NCBI GenBank assembly: GCA_024398055.1
Contig: CP073749.1
Coordinates: 1,550,594 to 1,614,593, forward strand
Length of the DNA: 64,000 bases
Direction: 5' to 3'
DNA from: a bacterium SCSIO 12741
GTDB taxonomy: Bacteria; Bacteroidota; Bacteroidia; Flavobacteriales_G; Salibacteraceae
Position numbers and translations under genes: made by a program. This document shows positions 35,209-45,139 of this stretch, in pieces. The first letter of the stretch is position 1; every line of letters begins with the position of its first letter. The notes under the pieces are model-generated. The model was not told the DNA's origin, did not search any database, and saw only the letters and a list, made by a program, of their open reading frames with translations.

Positions 35209-37295
35209 ATGAAAAGAATTATTTGCGCATTTGTGGCCCTAGGAGGAATCCTTTTTGCCCAGGGTCAGGGTTTCCGAATGGAATGGGCCCAGGGAATTGG
35301 TAATCTTGGAAACAACGGAACCGATCAGACTTTCCAAATAGCCTCAGATTCAAAAGGTAATGTCTTCTTTACAGGATACTATTCCAATACGGTTGACTTT
35401 AATCCTTCTCCACAGGTTATCGAAAACAGAACATCCCATGGCAACAAGGATTTATTTATTCTCAAATTAGACTCCACCGGAACCTTTAAAAGAGTCCTGA
35501 CCACAGGTGGGCGAAACACAGACCAAACTGAAGCCATCTCGATAGATGCAAATGACCATGTTTACCTTGCTGGGTATTTCTTGGACACCTCCGATTTTGA
35601 TCCGGGTCCGGCACAGGACCTTCATATTTCTAATGGTCTTACCGATGCCTTCATCCTGAAACTGGATTCATCGGGCCAACTGATCAGAGCACATTCTTTT
35701 GGGGGGCAGGTAATGAGAATATAAAAGATATAGCTACGGATCATAACGGAAATTTATACGTCACAGGCAGTTTCGAAGGCTTCATGGATTTTGATCCTGG
35801 CCCTGACACTACCTATTACCAGTCTGAAGGCTCGAGTGATCTTTTCATCTCCAAATTTGACCCAAATGGTAAACTTTTATGGACTAAAACCCTAGGGTCT
35901 TTTGGTATCGATGAAGGTGAAGATGTGGAAGTTGACAGCCATGGAAATGTTTTTCTTACGGGCAAAACCTGGGGCATTGTTGATATGGATCCGGGCCCTG
36001 GAAACTTTTATCGTGGAGATTCAGGAATTTACCAATCCTTTGTACTTAAGCTTGATAACCAAGGCCAATTTCTTTGGTCCTCTGTGCTCGCTAACGGGTT
36101 ACAGAGCTATGGAAATGAAATCGCTCTAGGCTCGAACGGAGAAGTTTTCTCTATTGGCTATATGGTAGGAACGATTGATTTTGACCCCGATACTGGTCAA
36201 CATATACTGACCTCGGGAGTAAAAGGATGCACCTTTGTACAAGGGCTCAATAATAACGGTGATTTGTTGTGGGCTTCGACTTTGGATTTTGACGGAAACA
36301 TCAGGGCCAGGGATCTCGCAATCGATCCTATTGGACAGCTCTACCTATCAGGTGTTTTTTTAGGATCTGTAGATTTCGATCCTGGTCCGGGTCAGAAGCG
36401 GGTAACAGGTGTTCACAATACTTTTCAGGGGTTTATGTTAAAATTAACCCCTTCCGGCCACTTTACTTGGGTTAAGGTTTTAGAATCCAATGGAGACAAC
36501 ATTATTACTGATATTCAACTTACTCCATCCAATCGGCTATTAATCTCAGCCAACTCCGGCACACCCTTGGATATGGATCCAAATGGGTCTATTCATCAAA
36601 TAAATATTCAAGGTTCATTGCGGAGTTCAGCTATCGCTGTCTATAGTCAAAACGCCTGCCAACCATCTGCCGGTGTAGACCAACAAACCTCTTGCCGTAC
36701 CTTCACCTGGATTGATGGTCAAACCTATACTTCGGATGATTCGACGGCAACCTATACCCTCACAAATAAAAGTGGGTGTGACTCTGTGGTAACTTTAGAC
36801 CTCACCATTCAAAAAGTGGACACCCAAATTACTCGAGTGGGTGACACTCTTCATGCTTTGGCTCAAGGGCTGGCCTATTTCCAATGGCTCGATTGCGACA
36901 GCAACTATAAGGCAATTCCCGGTGCGTCTCATTCAAAGTTTGCTCCTAGCAAACCTGGACAATACGCTGTAGCCATCAATCAAAATTGGTGCTTTGATAC
37001 AACCTCTTGTAGTACGTACTTTCCTTCCGATAATGGCACCAACGTTGACGAGCTTCGTACAGAAAGACCAGTATTCAATGCTTATCCAAACCCTTGTTCA
37101 AAATTTATTCAGTTAAGTTCTACTCACCCAGGGACACTAACCATTCATAACCTAAATGGAGAAAAGGTTCAGGATTATTACATTCAGAAAGAAGCACGAA
37201 AAATTGATGTTGCTCACTTAAAGCAAGGCGTGTACTTGCTCATTTTCGAAAGTGAAGCAGGGCAAATGGATCACCGTAGTTTAGTGAAATATTAG
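35209..37295 (+). CDS. Secreted DFDPGP-repeat protein with T9SS sorting domain, interrupted by a frameshift
   Basis: The first frame (35209-35724) has a signal peptide (ICAFVALGGILFAQG) and two repeat units. It stops just after a run of six G at 35702-35707. The other frame picks up directly (AGNENIKDIATDHNGNLYVT) and runs to 37295. One extra G gives a single protein of about 695 residues. Seven repeats carry the acidic loop DFDPGP or close variants (DFNPSP, DMDPGP, DFDPDT, DMDPNG), spaced about 50 residues apart, as in a beta-propeller-like surface protein with possible calcium loops. A cysteine-containing domain and a T9SS type A domain (AYPNPCSKFIQL, GVYLLIFE) end the protein. Confidence 0.82.
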
Positions 37296-37302
37296 ATTGC
37301 CT

Positions 37303-37752
37303 TTATTCAAACCCAGTATCCGGAGGCAAATTCTCTCCCTCGGCAGCTTTTACAGCCAATTGGTCGCAGCGCTCGTTTTCTTTGATGTTGGCATGGCCTT
37401 TTACCCAGACAAAACGCACATTATGCTTGGGATATACCTCCAGGAATTTGAGCCATAAATCCACGTTCTTCTTGTCCTTAAAGCCTTTGCGCCTCCAATT
37501 TTGAAGCCAGCCTTTTTCCACAGCGTCAACCACGTATTTGGAATCGGAAAAAACGGTTACTTCATGGCCATAACCTTTGAGCTCCTTGAGAGCAACAATA
37601 ACGGCCAATAGCTCCATTCGGTTGTTGGTGGTTCGCCTGAATCCAGCGGAAAGTTCCTTTCGGTGAACACCTGAGAGCAAAACAGCTCCATAACCACCGG
37701 GTCCGGGGTTGCCTTTTGCGGCACCGTCGGTATAAATAATGATCTGTGCGAT
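37303..37752 (-). CDS. rnhA: Ribonuclease HI (no conventional start codon)
   Basis: The RNase HI fold is complete: [16 protein letters not shown] (first catalytic Asp), NNRMELLAV (Glu), [11 protein letters not shown] (Asp) and [16 protein letters not shown] (His region and last Asp). It cleaves RNA in RNA-DNA hybrids. In this frame the codons between the dxs stop (37763) and the TDG motif are ATC, ATC, GCA, CAG, ATC, ATT, ATT, with no ATG, GTG or TTG. The first TTG is inside the domain at 37680 and would remove the first aspartate. I place the start at the ATC at 37752 (or 37755), which would give an N-terminus like that of homologues. It begins 8-11 bp after dxs. Confidence 0.85.
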   Translation of the reverse strand: MAQIIIYTDGAAKGNPGPGGYGAVLLSGVHRKELSAGFRRTTNNRMELLAVIVALKELKGYGHEVTVFSDSKYVVDAVEKGWLQNWRRKGFKDKKNVDLWLKFLEVYPKHNVRFVWVKGHANIKENERCDQLAVKAAEGENLPPDTGFE

Positions 37753-37762
37753 GATGGTGAGT

Positions 37763-39694
37763 TTACCCCGTGAGAGAATGAGATTTGCGGGATACCATTT
37801 TCAGGCAAGCTTCTACTACGGATTGGGCATCGTAATCGCACTCCCGGTATAATTCAGCCTGGGTACCGTGCTCCACAATACGATCTGGAATTCCAAGACG
37901 AATAACCTGAGCCTTGTAGCCGTGATCGGCCATGAATTCAACAATAGCACTACCAAATCCACCTTGAATACAACCGTCTTCCAAAGTCACTACTTTGTCG
38001 AATTTGGAGAACACTTCGTGCAACATGATTTCATCCAATGGCTTGGCAAAACGCATATCGTAGTGAGCAACGTTCAATCCTTTTTCTTCCAACTGCTGAG
38101 TGGCCTTAACGGCTTCGTTTCCGATGGCTCCGATGGTTAAAACGGCAACATCTTCCCCATTCTTAATCTTCCGGCCTTTACCTACCTTGATTTCGCGGAA
38201 AGGTCTTTTCCAATCAGGCATAATTCCAGTTCCACGAGGATAGCGAATCACCCAAGGATGGGCATTCTTTTCCATTTGAGAAGAATACATCAGGTTTCTA
38301 AGCTCTTCTTCATCCATTGGAGCAGACACGATCATATTAGGAATACAACGCATAAATGCCAAGTCGTAAGCACCATGATGGGTTTGTCCATCAGCTCCAA
38401 CTAATCCACCTCGGTCGAGACAGAAAACCACGTGTAAATCCTGAATGGCTACATCGTGGATCACATTGTCATAAGCCCGCTGCATAAAGGAACTGTAGAT
38501 GTTGCAAAAAGGAACCATCCCCTGAGTAGCCAAACCAGCCGAGAAAGTAACAGCGTGCTGCTCGGCAATACCCACATCGAAAGCCCGATCAGGCATGGCT
38601 TCCATCATGTACTTGAGCGAACACCCTGTAGGCATTGCTGGAGTAATTCCCATGATTTTGTCATTCTTTTCAGCCAGCTCAATGATGGAATGACCAAAAA
38701 CATCCTGAAACTTGGGAGGCTGAGGAGACTTAGGAACCACCTTAACAATCTCTCCAGTTTCTTTATTAAAGAGCCCGGGAGCATGCCAGGTAGTAGAACT
38801 TCCTTCTTCTGCAGGTCCATATCCCTTTCCTTTTACGGTAAGGCAATGGAGGATTTTTGGACCTGGAATATCTTTTAAATCCCGAAGTACTTTGGCCACA
38901 TGAATAGGATCGTGCCCATCGATAGGGCCGAAATACCGCCAATTGAGGGATTCGAAATAGTTCGAGTTTTTGAGTAGTGAGGACTTAATTCCATTTTCGA
39001 TCCGCGCTACAATTTCACGAGCATTGGACCCGAACTTAGAAAGCTTACCGAGCAAGGTCCAAACCTCATCCTTTACTGTGTTGTAGGTATGAGAAGTACT
39101 AATGTCTGTTAAATACTCCTTCAAGGCCCCTACGTTCGGGTCGATAGACATACAGTTGTCATTGAGAACAACAATCATGTCCGTATTTTCTGCACCACCA
39201 TGGTTCAGTCCTTCAAAGGCCAAACCAGCTGTCATAGCACCGTCGCCAATGACCGCAATGTGCTGAATGTCTTTTTTGTTTTGGTATCGATTGGCTACCG
39301 ACATCCCCAGTGCCGTAGAAATCGAAGTACTGGAGTGTCCCACTCCCATAGTATCGTATTCGCTTTCCTTCCTTTTGGGAAAACCAGAAATACCTTTGTA
39401 CTTCCGATTGGTGTGAAAGCGCTCCCGTCTTCCGGTCAGAATCTTGTGACCGTAGGCCTGGTGCCCAACGTCCCAAACAATCTGATCTCTGGGTGTATCG
39501 AATACGTAGTGCAGGGCCACGGTAAGTTCTACCACGCCAAGGCTGGCACCGAAGTGGCCTCCTTTTTGCGACACTACATCAACAATGAATTCACGAAGTT
39601 CTTGGGAAACCTGGGGTAGATCTTCCAAGCTTAGTTTACGCAAATCTTCAGGAATGACGATCTGACTAAGAAGCGGACCTGTTTTAATATCCAT
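37763..39694 (-). CDS. dxs: 1-deoxy-D-xylulose-5-phosphate synthase
   Basis: 643 residues. The TPP-binding region is [20 protein letters not shown] with NDNCMS, the N-terminal signature is [12 protein letters not shown], and the transketolase motif is [17 protein letters not shown]. It condenses pyruvate and glyceraldehyde 3-phosphate to DXP, the entry to the non-mevalonate isoprenoid pathway and a precursor of thiamine and pyridoxal phosphate (see pdxA). A promoter element lies 17 bp upstream. rnhA follows immediately. Confidence 0.97.
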   Translation of the reverse strand: MDIKTGPLLSQIVIPEDLRKLSLEDLPQVSQELREFIVDVVSQKGGHFGASLGVVELTVALHYVFDTPRDQIVWDVGHQAYGHKILTGRRERFHTNRKYKGISGFPKRKESEYDTMGVGHSSTSISTALGMSVANRYQNKKDIQHIAVIGDGAMTAGLAFEGLNHGGAENTDMIVVLNDNCMSIDPNVGALKEYLTDISTSHTYNTVKDEVWTLLGKLSKFGSNAREIVARIENGIKSSLLKNSNYFESLNWRYFGPIDGHDPIHVAKVLRDLKDIPGPKILHCLTVKGKGYGPAEEGSSTTWHAPGLFNKETGEIVKVVPKSPQPPKFQDVFGHSIIELAEKNDKIMGITPAMPTGCSLKYMMEAMPDRAFDVGIAEQHAVTFSAGLATQGMVPFCNIYSSFMQRAYDNVIHDVAIQDLHVVFCLDRGGLVGADGQTHHGAYDLAFMRCIPNMIVSAPMDEEELRNLMYSSQMEKNAHPWVIRYPRGTGIMPDWKRPFREIKVGKGRKIKNGEDVAVLTIGAIGNEAVKATQQLEEKGLNVAHYDMRFAKPLDEIMLHEVFSKFDKVVTLEDGCIQGGFGSAIVEFMADHGYKAQVIRLGIPDRIVEHGTQAELYRECDYDAQSVVEACLKMVSRKSHSLTG

Positions 39695-39711
39695 GATAAC
39701 AAACTAATGTG

Positions 39712-39719
39712 CAAATATA
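39712..39719 (-). promoter_or_regulatory. Promoter element of dxs-rnhA
   Basis: TATATTTG on the minus strand matches TAnnTTTG, 17 bp before the dxs ATG. Confidence 0.6.
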
Positions 39720-39802
39720 ATAGGAAGATTTTCCTCCGTCTCTGTAGTACAAATTCAAATTTTTTTTGTTCAAACGCCGCGAATCGACCATTTTTGAAAA
39801 TA

Positions 39803-41647
39803 ATGAACCACCACGTGTCCATATTCCTGGTTATCCTAACCCTGTTCTCAGGCTCGATTTCGGCCCAATCCAACATTCAAGTTCGCAACAAAGCCAAGGA
39901 CTTGTATCACGGTCATCGCATTGTTTATCAAGTAATGACCAAGGATACCAACATCCGACATGGCAACTACATTTACTATTTCCACGGACAAAAAGTGGTG
40001 GAAGGAAAATACCACATTGGAAAAAAGCATGGTGCCTGGAAGCGGTTTTACCCCAATGGTGAGGTGTATGTGAAAGCCAACTACATCATGGATCGCAAGC
40101 ATGGAAAATGGGAATACTTTTTTTCAGACGGTTCTATGCGTGCCCAAACCTTCTTTAAGGGTGGACAAAAAACCGGCGTATGGAAAGGTTACTACTATGG
40201 CGGTTATCCTGCCATCGTTCACCAATACCGAGCGGATACCTTAACGGGTGATCAAATTCGGTACTACCACCCTTCCGACACCAAAGACAAACATGTAGAC
40301 CCCATTAAAAAGGAGCTCTACCGCATCCGAACAGATGGTAAGATTTACAAGGAACAGTACTTTCCATCCGGCAAGCTTTACCAAAAAGTGGTCATGCTGG
40401 GAGAAAAAGTAGACAGCATCCGCGAAACGTACTACCACACCACGCTGCTTTGGTCGCGATTTAAGTATACCCAAGGAAGGTTGGACGCGATCTACGATTA
40501 CAACAACCCCGTAGGCCGAGATCATAATCGAGGAACTTTTAGAAACGGAAGTGGAGAGCTGCTTCTTTACCACTACGATGGATCTCTGGCGAGCCGGGTG
40601 GATATGCTTGGCGGCAAAACTCATGGCAAAGTGACTTACTTTTTCAATGAGCAAAAGACTTCTGAGGGGTATTACACCCGTGGAAACCGGACGGGAACCT
40701 GGAAAAGCTATAACATCTTTAAAAAGAAACAGAAGCTGGAAAAAGAAACGCACTATTTCAGCAACGACAGCGCCTTTATCATCGAATACCACGGCGATGG
40801 CAGAGCCCGATCTGAAGGGACAGTAGTCAATAATAAAAAAGAGGGCATCTGGAGAACCTACGATTTGTACGATGAATTGAGGTCAGTGGTTCACTACAAG
40901 AATGGACTCAAGCATGGTAATTTTACCGACTACAATCCGGGTGGCTACATCAATGTAAAAGGAGGCTACTACCACAATATTAAAGTGGGCACCTGGAATT
41001 ACTACAACGACTTTGGCCGGGTAGGGTACAAAGAAGTATACACCAATCAAGTAACTGCTCGTGAATCTTACTTCGCAAGTGATTCCTGCCGCCCAAGAGA
41101 CCAAATGGAAAGAACTTTCTACTCCATATCAAGGAGCGTTTCACTCAATGATAGAATCACGGCCTACTTGTCTGCAAACCGAACGGTCCTCCATTTTGAT
41201 TCATACATTGGCAAAGGACGGTTCCCGAATTATGTTTTCTTTTCCTCTCAGCGAAACAGCAGTGATGAGTACAGCAACCAAGCCACCTTACTGGAACCCC
41301 GACTGCTCACTCAAAGCAGCCAGGCCGAAATCAATAAAGTAGAAGACTACGATTTAGGTTTATTACTTAAAACCCTAAATCCAATTAGACTACGGAACAA
41401 AAAAGAGCCAAGCGATCCAAAAATTGGCGTGGGAATGGTCCTGGTAGAATTTGATGAGTTTGGAAGTGTATCCAAAGCGTCCACTCTTCGCGGAATAGAT
41501 CAGGAATGGGATCAAAAAATCCTGAAACTCTACACCGATCAATACACCTTTTGGGAACCGGCTTGGGTATCAGAGTTGCCCATCGCGGTAAGGATGGAGC
41601 AAAAGATTCCTATTGAGTACCTGGAAGTGAAAAAACTAAAGAAATGA
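39803..41647 (+). CDS. Secreted MORN/YwqK-repeat protein with TonB-like C-terminal domain
   Basis: 614 residues from ATG at 39803, which starts a signal peptide ([20 protein letters not shown]); the frame opens earlier at 39707. The body has many YwqK/MORN-type repeats of the form GxKHGxWxxYxxNG ([44 protein letters not shown] and others). The C-terminus (about 95 residues) resembles the TonB C-terminal domain: [17 protein letters not shown] then [21 protein letters not shown] and a final basic tail. It is therefore a periplasmic or surface repeat protein, not an antitoxin despite the family name used for YwqK. It overlaps the convergent trxA by 12 bp. Confidence 0.78.
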   Translation: MNHHVSIFLVILTLFSGSISAQSNIQVRNKAKDLYHGHRIVYQVMTKDTNIRHGNYIYYFHGQKVVEGKYHIGKKHGAWKRFYPNGEVYVKANYIMDRKHGKWEYFFSDGSMRAQTFFKGGQKTGVWKGYYYGGYPAIVHQYRADTLTGDQIRYYHPSDTKDKHVDPIKKELYRIRTDGKIYKEQYFPSGKLYQKVVMLGEKVDSIRETYYHTTLLWSRFKYTQGRLDAIYDYNNPVGRDHNRGTFRNGSGELLLYHYDGSLASRVDMLGGKTHGKVTYFFNEQKTSEGYYTRGNRTGTWKSYNIFKKKQKLEKETHYFSNDSAFIIEYHGDGRARSEGTVVNNKKEGIWRTYDLYDELRSVVHYKNGLKHGNFTDYNPGGYINVKGGYYHNIKVGTWNYYNDFGRVGYKEVYTNQVTARESYFASDSCRPRDQMERTFYSISRSVSLNDRITAYLSANRTVLHFDSYIGKGRFPNYVFFSSQRNSSDEYSNQATLLEPRLLTQSSQAEINKVEDYDLGLLLKTLNPIRLRNKKEPSDPKIGVGMVLVEFDEFGSVSKASTLRGIDQEWDQKILKLYTDQYTFWEPAWVSELPIAVRMEQKIPIEYLEVKKLKK

Positions 41648-41932
41648 TTCCACTGCCTGGCGAATTTGCTGAGCAGGAATGACACCAGCCTGGCGCCACT
41701 TAAGTTCTCCATTTTTAAAAACGACCAAAGTAGGCACTGCCTGAATCTGGTACTTAGAGGCCAATGCCTGGTTTTTATCAATGTCGATTTTGATCACCCT
41801 TGCTTTATCTCCTAATTCTGCCGCAACTTGCTGAACCATGGGGCTCAATGCCTTACAAGGTGCACACCAATCGGCGTAAAAGTCGATCAAAACCGGCTTG
41901 TCAGAATCAATGATGTCTTTGAATGTCGCCAT
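41636..41932 (-). CDS. trxA: Thioredoxin
   Basis: 98 residues. The redox motif [12 protein letters not shown] (about residues 21-32) is the canonical CxPC form, with the cis-proline segment [11 protein letters not shown]. It reduces disulfides in the cytoplasm (no signal peptide). It follows the rhodanese lipoprotein by one base and overlaps the MORN gene end. Confidence 0.93.
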   Translation of the reverse strand: MATFKDIIDSDKPVLIDFYADWCAPCKALSPMVQQVAAELGDKARVIKIDIDKNQALASKYQIQAVPTLVVFKNGELKWRQAGVIPAQQIRQAVESFL

Positions 41933-41933
41933 C

Positions 41934-42359
41934 TTATTTGCTTACTTCATATCCTTTGGAAGACCAAGCGTCAAATCCACCGGTTACGTTATAAACGGTC
42001 TTAAAGCCCCAATCATTCATCTTGTCGGAAGCGTTAGCACTACGACCACCTGCTTTGCAGTACACATAAACCGTAGCGTTTTTGTCCAACTCATTTACCT
42101 TCTTTTCAAAATCTGGATCCATAATATCGATGACGATGGCACCTGGCACAGTTCCACTGGCCACTTCACCTGGAGTACGTACATCCAAAATGATTCCCGG
42201 CTTTTCCGATTTCATAGTGTTGAACTCGTCCACAGAAATGTCCTTTACCGTAGCGGCTGATTGTTCTTGGTTTTGATCAGCAGAACCACCGTTGCAGGCA
42301 GTTGTGATCATAGAGGTTCCCATCAGTAGCACAGCTACCATTAACTTCAATGTTTTCAT
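41934..42359 (-). CDS. Rhodanese-domain lipoprotein
   Basis: 141 residues. The lipoprotein signal ends at ITTAC. The rhodanese domain shows [18 protein letters not shown] and the active-site loop [13 protein letters not shown] with its cysteine. It may transfer sulfur or act as a thiol-redox component outside the cytoplasm, coupled to the adjacent trxA gene (1 bp apart). A TAATTTTG element ends only 5 bp before the ATG, which predicts a nearly leaderless transcript. Confidence 0.88.
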   Translation of the reverse strand: MKTLKLMVAVLLMGTSMITTACNGGSADQNQEQSAATVKDISVDEFNTMKSEKPGIILDVRTPGEVASGTVPGAIVIDIMDPDFEKKVNELDKNATVYVYCKAGGRSANASDKMNDWGFKTVYNVTGGFDAWSSKGYEVSK

Positions 42360-42364
42360 AGATG

Positions 42365-42372
42365 CAAAATTA
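42365..42372 (-). promoter_or_regulatory. Promoter element of the rhodanese-trxA operon
   Basis: TAATTTTG on the minus strand matches TAnnTTTG, 5 bp before the ATG. Confidence 0.5.
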
Positions 42373-42400
42373 ACAAGACAATTTTGACTAATACCGTGAC

Positions 42401-42919
42401 TCAGGTTACAATCAACACCTTCACCCGGTAGTCTTTTTCTTCAAGTCCGTATACTTTGAGTTTTCCTTTGTACTCCCATCCTTGAGCGGGAATCAAAACC
42501 ATTCGGTTGAAGGTTTGGTTAAAGGTACCTGTTTGTTCTCGGGTCATTTCAAGATAAACCAGCTTGTTGTCGACTAATTTAACGTCCACCATTTGGCTAC
42601 CGGACGATTTTTGCGGTCGATATTCAATAATGGTAGTATCCCCTTTTTCAATGGTTTTGGACTCAATATCCGGTCTTTCGTAAAAAGTTTGCAAAGCCGA
42701 ATCAAGTGGAGCAAACTCTTTCGTCCATTCAATGGTGCTCAAGGTTTTCTTTTCCACCTTGTCTTCCCATACAAACTGTTTTTCAATAGCCGAGGTTGCC
42801 GCCTTCATTTCAGCTTTGGCCTCTTGGAAGGGAAAAGGAATCTCCGCTTCCTTTTTGGAGGATGGGTTGCACCCGATCAGGGAAACCGCAATGAGCGAAA
42901 CAATTAATACTTGACGCAT
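42401..42919 (-). CDS. Lipoprotein of unknown function
   Basis: 172 residues. The lipobox is SLIGC, followed by NPSSKKEAE. The mature protein is charged and mostly beta-structured in its second half (VDVKLVDNKLVYLEMTREQ, GWEYKGKLKVYG). I recognise no family. Its start overlaps the end of the deiodinase-like gene by 16 bp, so both belong to one transcript. The context suggests an envelope role only. Confidence 0.7.
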   Translation of the reverse strand: MRQVLIVSLIAVSLIGCNPSSKKEAEIPFPFQEAKAEMKAATSAIEKQFVWEDKVEKKTLSTIEWTKEFAPLDSALQTFYERPDIESKTIEKGDTTIIEYRPQKSSGSQMVDVKLVDNKLVYLEMTREQTGTFNQTFNRMVLIPAQGWEYKGKLKVYGLEEKDYRVKVLIVT

Positions 42920-43566
42920 ATTTCGTCTATGGGTTTACGGGAAATATCGGGCACCTGAGTTCCATCTTTGGGGTACCCAACAGGTATCAGCAAGAAGGCT
43001 CTTTCATTTTTAGGCCTCCCCAACACTTCTTGTAAAAAGTTCATTGGACTCGGCGTGTGGGTAAGGGATGCTAAACCGGCCATATGAATGGCTGAAAGCA
43101 ACATTCCTACAGATATGCCCACAGATTCGTTGACGTAGTAATTCGTTTTTTTCTGCTCTCCTTCTAAGTCAAATACTTTTTTGAAAACCACAATGAGATA
43201 GGGGGCTATTTCTAAAAAGGGTTTGTGTTGATCCGTTCCAAAGGGCTCCAGGTCTTTCAACCACTCATCGCTCATACGGCCATGGTAATTTTCATACTCT
43301 TCCTTTTCAGCCGCCTCTCTGATTTTTCTTTTTATTTCAGGATCGCCTACCAGACAATAGGTCCATGGCTGCTTATGAGCTCCGGATGGAGCCGTTCCAG
43401 CGGTGAGAATAATATTCTCCAAAACCTTTGGATCAACCGGCTTGTCAGAAAACTCACGAACCGATCTTCTGCGGTTCATTTCCTGGTAAAAATTTTGGGA
43501 GCGCTCCTGCATTTCAGATTCGCTAAAAGATTGGAAATCGTAAGGGATAAAAAGACTTTTTTCCAC
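42904..43566 (-). CDS. Iodotyrosine deiodinase-like nitroreductase-fold flavoprotein
   Basis: 220 residues from a GTG at 43566; a TTG at 43587 would add 7. The core NRRRSVREFSDKPVDP and APSGAHKQPW are FMN-binding features of the nitroreductase fold. It differs from general nitroreductases by a lid segment EKEEYENYHGRMSDEWLKDL followed by GTDQHKPFLE. As I recall the family, the lid Glu, Tyr and Lys that clamp the amino-acid backbone of the substrate in iodotyrosine deiodinase sit in equivalent places. Later motifs AGLASLTHTPSPMNFL and LLIPVGYP also match. It may dehalogenate halotyrosines. It overlaps the lipoprotein gene by 16 bp. Confidence 0.8.
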   Translation of the reverse strand: MEKSLFIPYDFQSFSESEMQERSQNFYQEMNRRRSVREFSDKPVDPKVLENIILTAGTAPSGAHKQPWTYCLVGDPEIKRKIREAAEKEEYENYHGRMSDEWLKDLEPFGTDQHKPFLEIAPYLIVVFKKVFDLEGEQKKTNYYVNESVGISVGMLLSAIHMAGLASLTHTPSPMNFLQEVLGRPKNERAFLLIPVGYPKDGTQVPDISRKPIDEICVKY

Positions 43567-43625
43567 GGTCAAAAAATTTGTGTGCAAATTAATGATTCCT
43601 GCCGGTTTGTTCTATTTTAGTTTAA

Positions 43626-44201
43626 ATGAAGAATCTGGTAGTATTTGCTTCGGGAACCGGAAGTAACGCTCGAAAAATCCACGAGCATTTTCAGGATAGC
43701 GATTTGGCCCACATATCCTTAATCGTGGGAAACAAAGAAAATGCGGGGGTATGGGACCTGGCTAAAGAAAATGACATTCCCACCCTGTTGGTCAAAAAAA
43801 AGGACCTTGAGTCTCCCGAAAACTTACTCGACACACTCCGAAAAGCAAATACAGATCTGATCGTTCTGGCCGGATTCCTACTCAAAATTCCAGACGAATT
43901 AGTCGCCGCTTACCCCAATCAAATTATCAATATTCACCCCTCTCTTCTGCCCAAGTACGGTGGCAAGGGCATGTATGGACACTTTGTTCATGAGGCCGTA
44001 GTGGCTGCCGGTGAAAAGGAAAGCGGAATAACCATCCATTTTGTGAATGAAGCATACGACGAAGGAGCCATCATCACGCAACAAAGGTGCGCTCTAGATC
44101 AAGACGATACACCCCAAGACGTTGCCCACAAGGTGCAAAAGCTCGAACATCGGTATTTTCCGACAGTGGTCGAGGAACTGTTGCTTGGGAAGAATGGTTA
44201 G
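43626..44201 (+). CDS. purN: Phosphoribosylglycinamide formyltransferase
   Basis: 191 residues. FASGTGSNARKIHEHF at the start is the phosphate-binding loop, NIHPSLLPKYGGKGMYG holds the active-site Asn/His, and ESGITIHFVNEAYDEGAII carries the catalytic Asp region. It adds a formyl group from 10-formyl-THF to GAR in purine synthesis. The gene is divergent from the deiodinase-like gene and transcribed alone. Confidence 0.95.
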   Translation: MKNLVVFASGTGSNARKIHEHFQDSDLAHISLIVGNKENAGVWDLAKENDIPTLLVKKKDLESPENLLDTLRKANTDLIVLAGFLLKIPDELVAAYPNQIINIHPSLLPKYGGKGMYGHFVHEAVVAAGEKESGITIHFVNEAYDEGAIITQQRCALDQDDTPQDVAHKVQKLEHRYFPTVVEELLLGKNG

Positions 44202-44285
44202 AAAACTTTTGCCTGCCTTTTGCGAAATTAAATATGCCCGCATAGGAAGTGCATCATTTTTAAGTAGGACTAATAATTATTCGTT

Positions 44286-45125
44286 ATGAACAACATTGAC
44301 TTCAGCAAATACGCTGATTTGATTAGCCAGATGGCGGTCGAATTTGGCGGAAAAATTGCCGCTGGCCTGGCCATTCTCATTCTGGGATTCTGGATCGTCG
44401 GCATGATCATGGGAGTTATCAGACGTCGTCTTGAAAGCCAGGACCTCTCTCCCTCTCTAAAGCCTTTTATTCTGGGCATGACCAAAATGCTCCTTCGCGT
44501 ATTGGTCGTAATAAGCGCCTTGGGCGCTCTGGGAATCGAAATGACCTCCTTCGTTGCCATCTTAGGTTCGGTTGGTTTTGCCATCGGCTTGGCCTTGAGC
44601 GGAACGCTTCAAAACTTTGCCGGCGGAGTAATGATTCTATTCTTCAAACCCTACAAAGTAGGAGATTGGATTGAAGCTCAAGGATATTCCGGAGCCGTAA
44701 ATGAAATCGGCATTTTCAATACAGTACTGACCACCGGTGATAACAAAGCCATCATTATTCCCAATGAAAACATGTGGAAAGGGTCCTTGGTGAACTACTC
44801 CAGAATGGGCACTCGCCGGGTAGACTGGGTATTTGGTATTGCCTATGGCGACGATTACGATCACGCCAAAGCAACTTTGCAACGCTACCTCGATGAAGAC
44901 CCACGTATCAAAAAAGATCCTGAAACCTTTATAGGCCTGGTAGAACTGGCAGATAGCTCAGTAAATATTGCTGTAAGAGGCTGGGTAGACGGCGCCGATT
45001 ATTGGGGAGTTTTCTTCGATATGAACGAAAAAGTTTACAAGAATTTTGATAAAGAAGGATTGTCCATTCCTTATCCTCAAATGGACGTTCATGTACACAA
45101 GTCTGCCACTGCCGCGGACGCCTAA
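44286..45125 (+). CDS. MscS family mechanosensitive channel
   Basis: 279 residues. Three transmembrane segments are visible: about residues 17-40, 58-80 and the pore helix near residue 90-115. The pore helix shows FVAILGSVGFAIGLALSGTLQNFAGGVMILFF, the Gly/Ala-rich MscS lining. The cytoplasmic beta domain follows (FKPYKVGDWIEAQGYSGAV). It releases solutes on hypo-osmotic shock. It is followed 14 bp later by a DUF3078 gene on the same strand. Confidence 0.93.
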   Translation: MNNIDFSKYADLISQMAVEFGGKIAAGLAILILGFWIVGMIMGVIRRRLESQDLSPSLKPFILGMTKMLLRVLVVISALGALGIEMTSFVAILGSVGFAIGLALSGTLQNFAGGVMILFFKPYKVGDWIEAQGYSGAVNEIGIFNTVLTTGDNKAIIIPNENMWKGSLVNYSRMGTRRVDWVFGIAYGDDYDHAKATLQRYLDEDPRIKKDPETFIGLVELADSSVNIAVRGWVDGADYWGVFFDMNEKVYKNFDKEGLSIPYPQMDVHVHKSATAADA

Positions 45126-45139
45126 ATACAAAACAGAGA

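Noticed and set aside
37557-37841. Frame beginning in dxs and running over rnhA as a separate start for RNase HI
   Set aside because: It is in the third frame and encodes neither the DXS end nor the RNase HI domain, so it cannot supply the missing start.
39200-39619. Long antisense open frame inside dxs (plus strand, 139 codons)
   Set aside because: It is a shadow of the dxs coding frame; it has no domain and no promoter, and dxs is unambiguous.
39803-41500. YwqK-family repeats suggesting a toxin-antitoxin module
   Set aside because: Database names for YwqK repeats mention antitoxin, but there is no neighbouring toxin gene, and the protein carries a signal peptide and a TonB-like end. It is a secreted or periplasmic MORN-type protein.
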